Below are positions 5,352-5,910 of a stretch of 5,910 nucleotides of DNA, in pieces. The number at the start of each line of letters is the position of its first letter. Position 1 is the stretch's first letter. The notes under the pieces were generated by a model. The model was not told the DNA's origin. It ran no database searches and was given only the letters and a program-made list of their open reading frames with translations. The translations under genes and the position numbers were made by a program. Source of the DNA: Comamonadaceae bacterium CG_4_10_14_3_um_filter_60_75 (GTDB taxonomy: Bacteria; Pseudomonadota; Gammaproteobacteria; Burkholderiales; Burkholderiaceae_C); NCBI GenBank assembly GCA_002784245.1, contig PFKL01000125.1, positions 1 through 5,910 on the forward strand, in the 5' to 3' direction.

Positions 5352-5910
5352 TCAAGACGACTGCTTGAACGCCATGACGGCCTGGTTGCGCAAGGTGCGC
5401 AGGAGCGAAAGCTCTCTCTCACCCACGACCAGGCCACTCTTGTCCGCCTTGTCGGCGTAGATCAGACCAAACGGTTTGCCTTTGAGCTGCAGCGGCAAGA
5501 TCAAAAAAGTTGGCGCATGGTAGGTCTGGCGATACCAGGCTGGCAAACGCTCGGCAATACGGGGGTCGCTGGCGTCGCTGATCAGCGTGTCCGCACCCTT
5601 GCTGCATATGGTGGCAAACAAGTCGGGCACTTTGCTAGGCCCCAAATACACGCTGAAAGTCTTGACCACGCCCTCGACCCCGGCACCCAGGCCAAAGCGG
5701 CCGGTGAGCGTATCAATATTGGGGTCGCGCAGGCAAAACACCACGCGTTGAAAATCCAGCGCGCGAAACATCGCCTCCAGGATCATGCGCAAGATGTCGC
5801 TGAGCTTGAAGTCCTCGACCATCGCGTTGGTAATGTCCTGAATACCCGCAGTCAGGGTTTGCGCCACCTGATCCGACGCAGCGACCGTCTTTACAGGGCC
5901 ATCCAGCGGC
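5352..5910 (-). CDS. GAF-like domain protein, C-terminal part (5' end outside window)
   Basis: The frame is open from the right window edge to a TGA at 5354-5352, giving 185 visible residues that are the C-terminus of a longer protein. A GTG at 5867 could start a 171-residue product, but coding continues without a stop upstream (PVKTVAASDQ precedes it), so that start is not favoured. The visible part has a helix leading into DITNAMVEDFKLSDILRMI, then RVVFCLRDP, GRFGLGAGV, DTLISDASDPRIAERLPAWY, TFLILPLQLKGKPFGLIYAD and a terminal helix LLRTLRNQAVMAFKQ. This alternation of strands and helices, with an ILPL..KGKPFGLIYAD core strand pair, is typical of a GAF sensory domain. From memory, this type of C-terminus follows an HDOD domain, sometimes with a kinase domain, in betaproteobacterial signalling proteins; that N-terminal part cannot be checked here. 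It would be a cytoplasmic sensor or signalling protein; the ligand is unknown. It is convergent with the transglutaminase-like gene, with 108 bp between the stops. Confidence 0.8.
   Translation of the reverse strand, partial: PLDGPVKTVAASDQVAQTLTAGIQDITNAMVEDFKLSDILRMILEAMFRALDFQRVVFCLRDPNIDTLTGRFGLGAGVEGVVKTFSVYLGPSKVPDLFATICSKGADTLISDASDPRIAERLPAWYRQTYHAPTFLILPLQLKGKPFGLIYADKADKSGLVVGERELSLLRTLRNQAVMAFKQSS

Overview
The window comes from a high-GC betaproteobacterium. The protein sequences, from memory, most resemble Comamonadaceae (Rhodoferax/Polaromonas/Acidovorax-like). This placement rests on remembered family resemblance and on a dispersed intergenic repeat of a kind I recall from those genomes; no search was run. 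The region looks chromosomal and housekeeping-like. I see no transposase, integrase, phage gene, tRNA, rRNA or CRISPR array.

Layout: a minus-strand block covers roughly the first 3.4 kb. In transcription order it holds an alpha/beta hydrolase (2475-3383), relA for the (p)ppGpp synthetase (240-2474), and the 5' end of sbcB for exonuclease I (1-169, running off the left edge). Divergent from this block, across about 94 bp, is a plus-strand gene for D-3-hydroxybutyrate dehydrogenase (3478-4248). It is followed after 128 bp by a transglutaminase-like protein (4377-5243). A convergent minus-strand gene with a GAF-like C-terminal domain enters from the right edge (5352-5910, 5' end missing).

How the genes may work together: RelA makes the starvation alarmone. 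The divergent dehydrogenase oxidises the monomer released from polyhydroxybutyrate, a carbon store mobilised in starvation. The hydrolase is directly abutted to relA: its TAG stop is followed with no gap, in the same frame, by the relA ATG, so the two are probably translationally coupled. A starvation/carbon-reserve theme is plausible but inferred from neighbourhood only.

The most notable non-coding signal is a pair of diverged copies of one approximately 55-nt element, at 182-240 and 5282-5340. They lie in the same orientation in the two short gaps downstream of minus-strand genes. I find no convincing undescribed multi-gene system. The best leads are the repeat family, the TAG|ATG in-frame junction, and the transglutaminase-like protein that lacks the canonical catalytic histidine.
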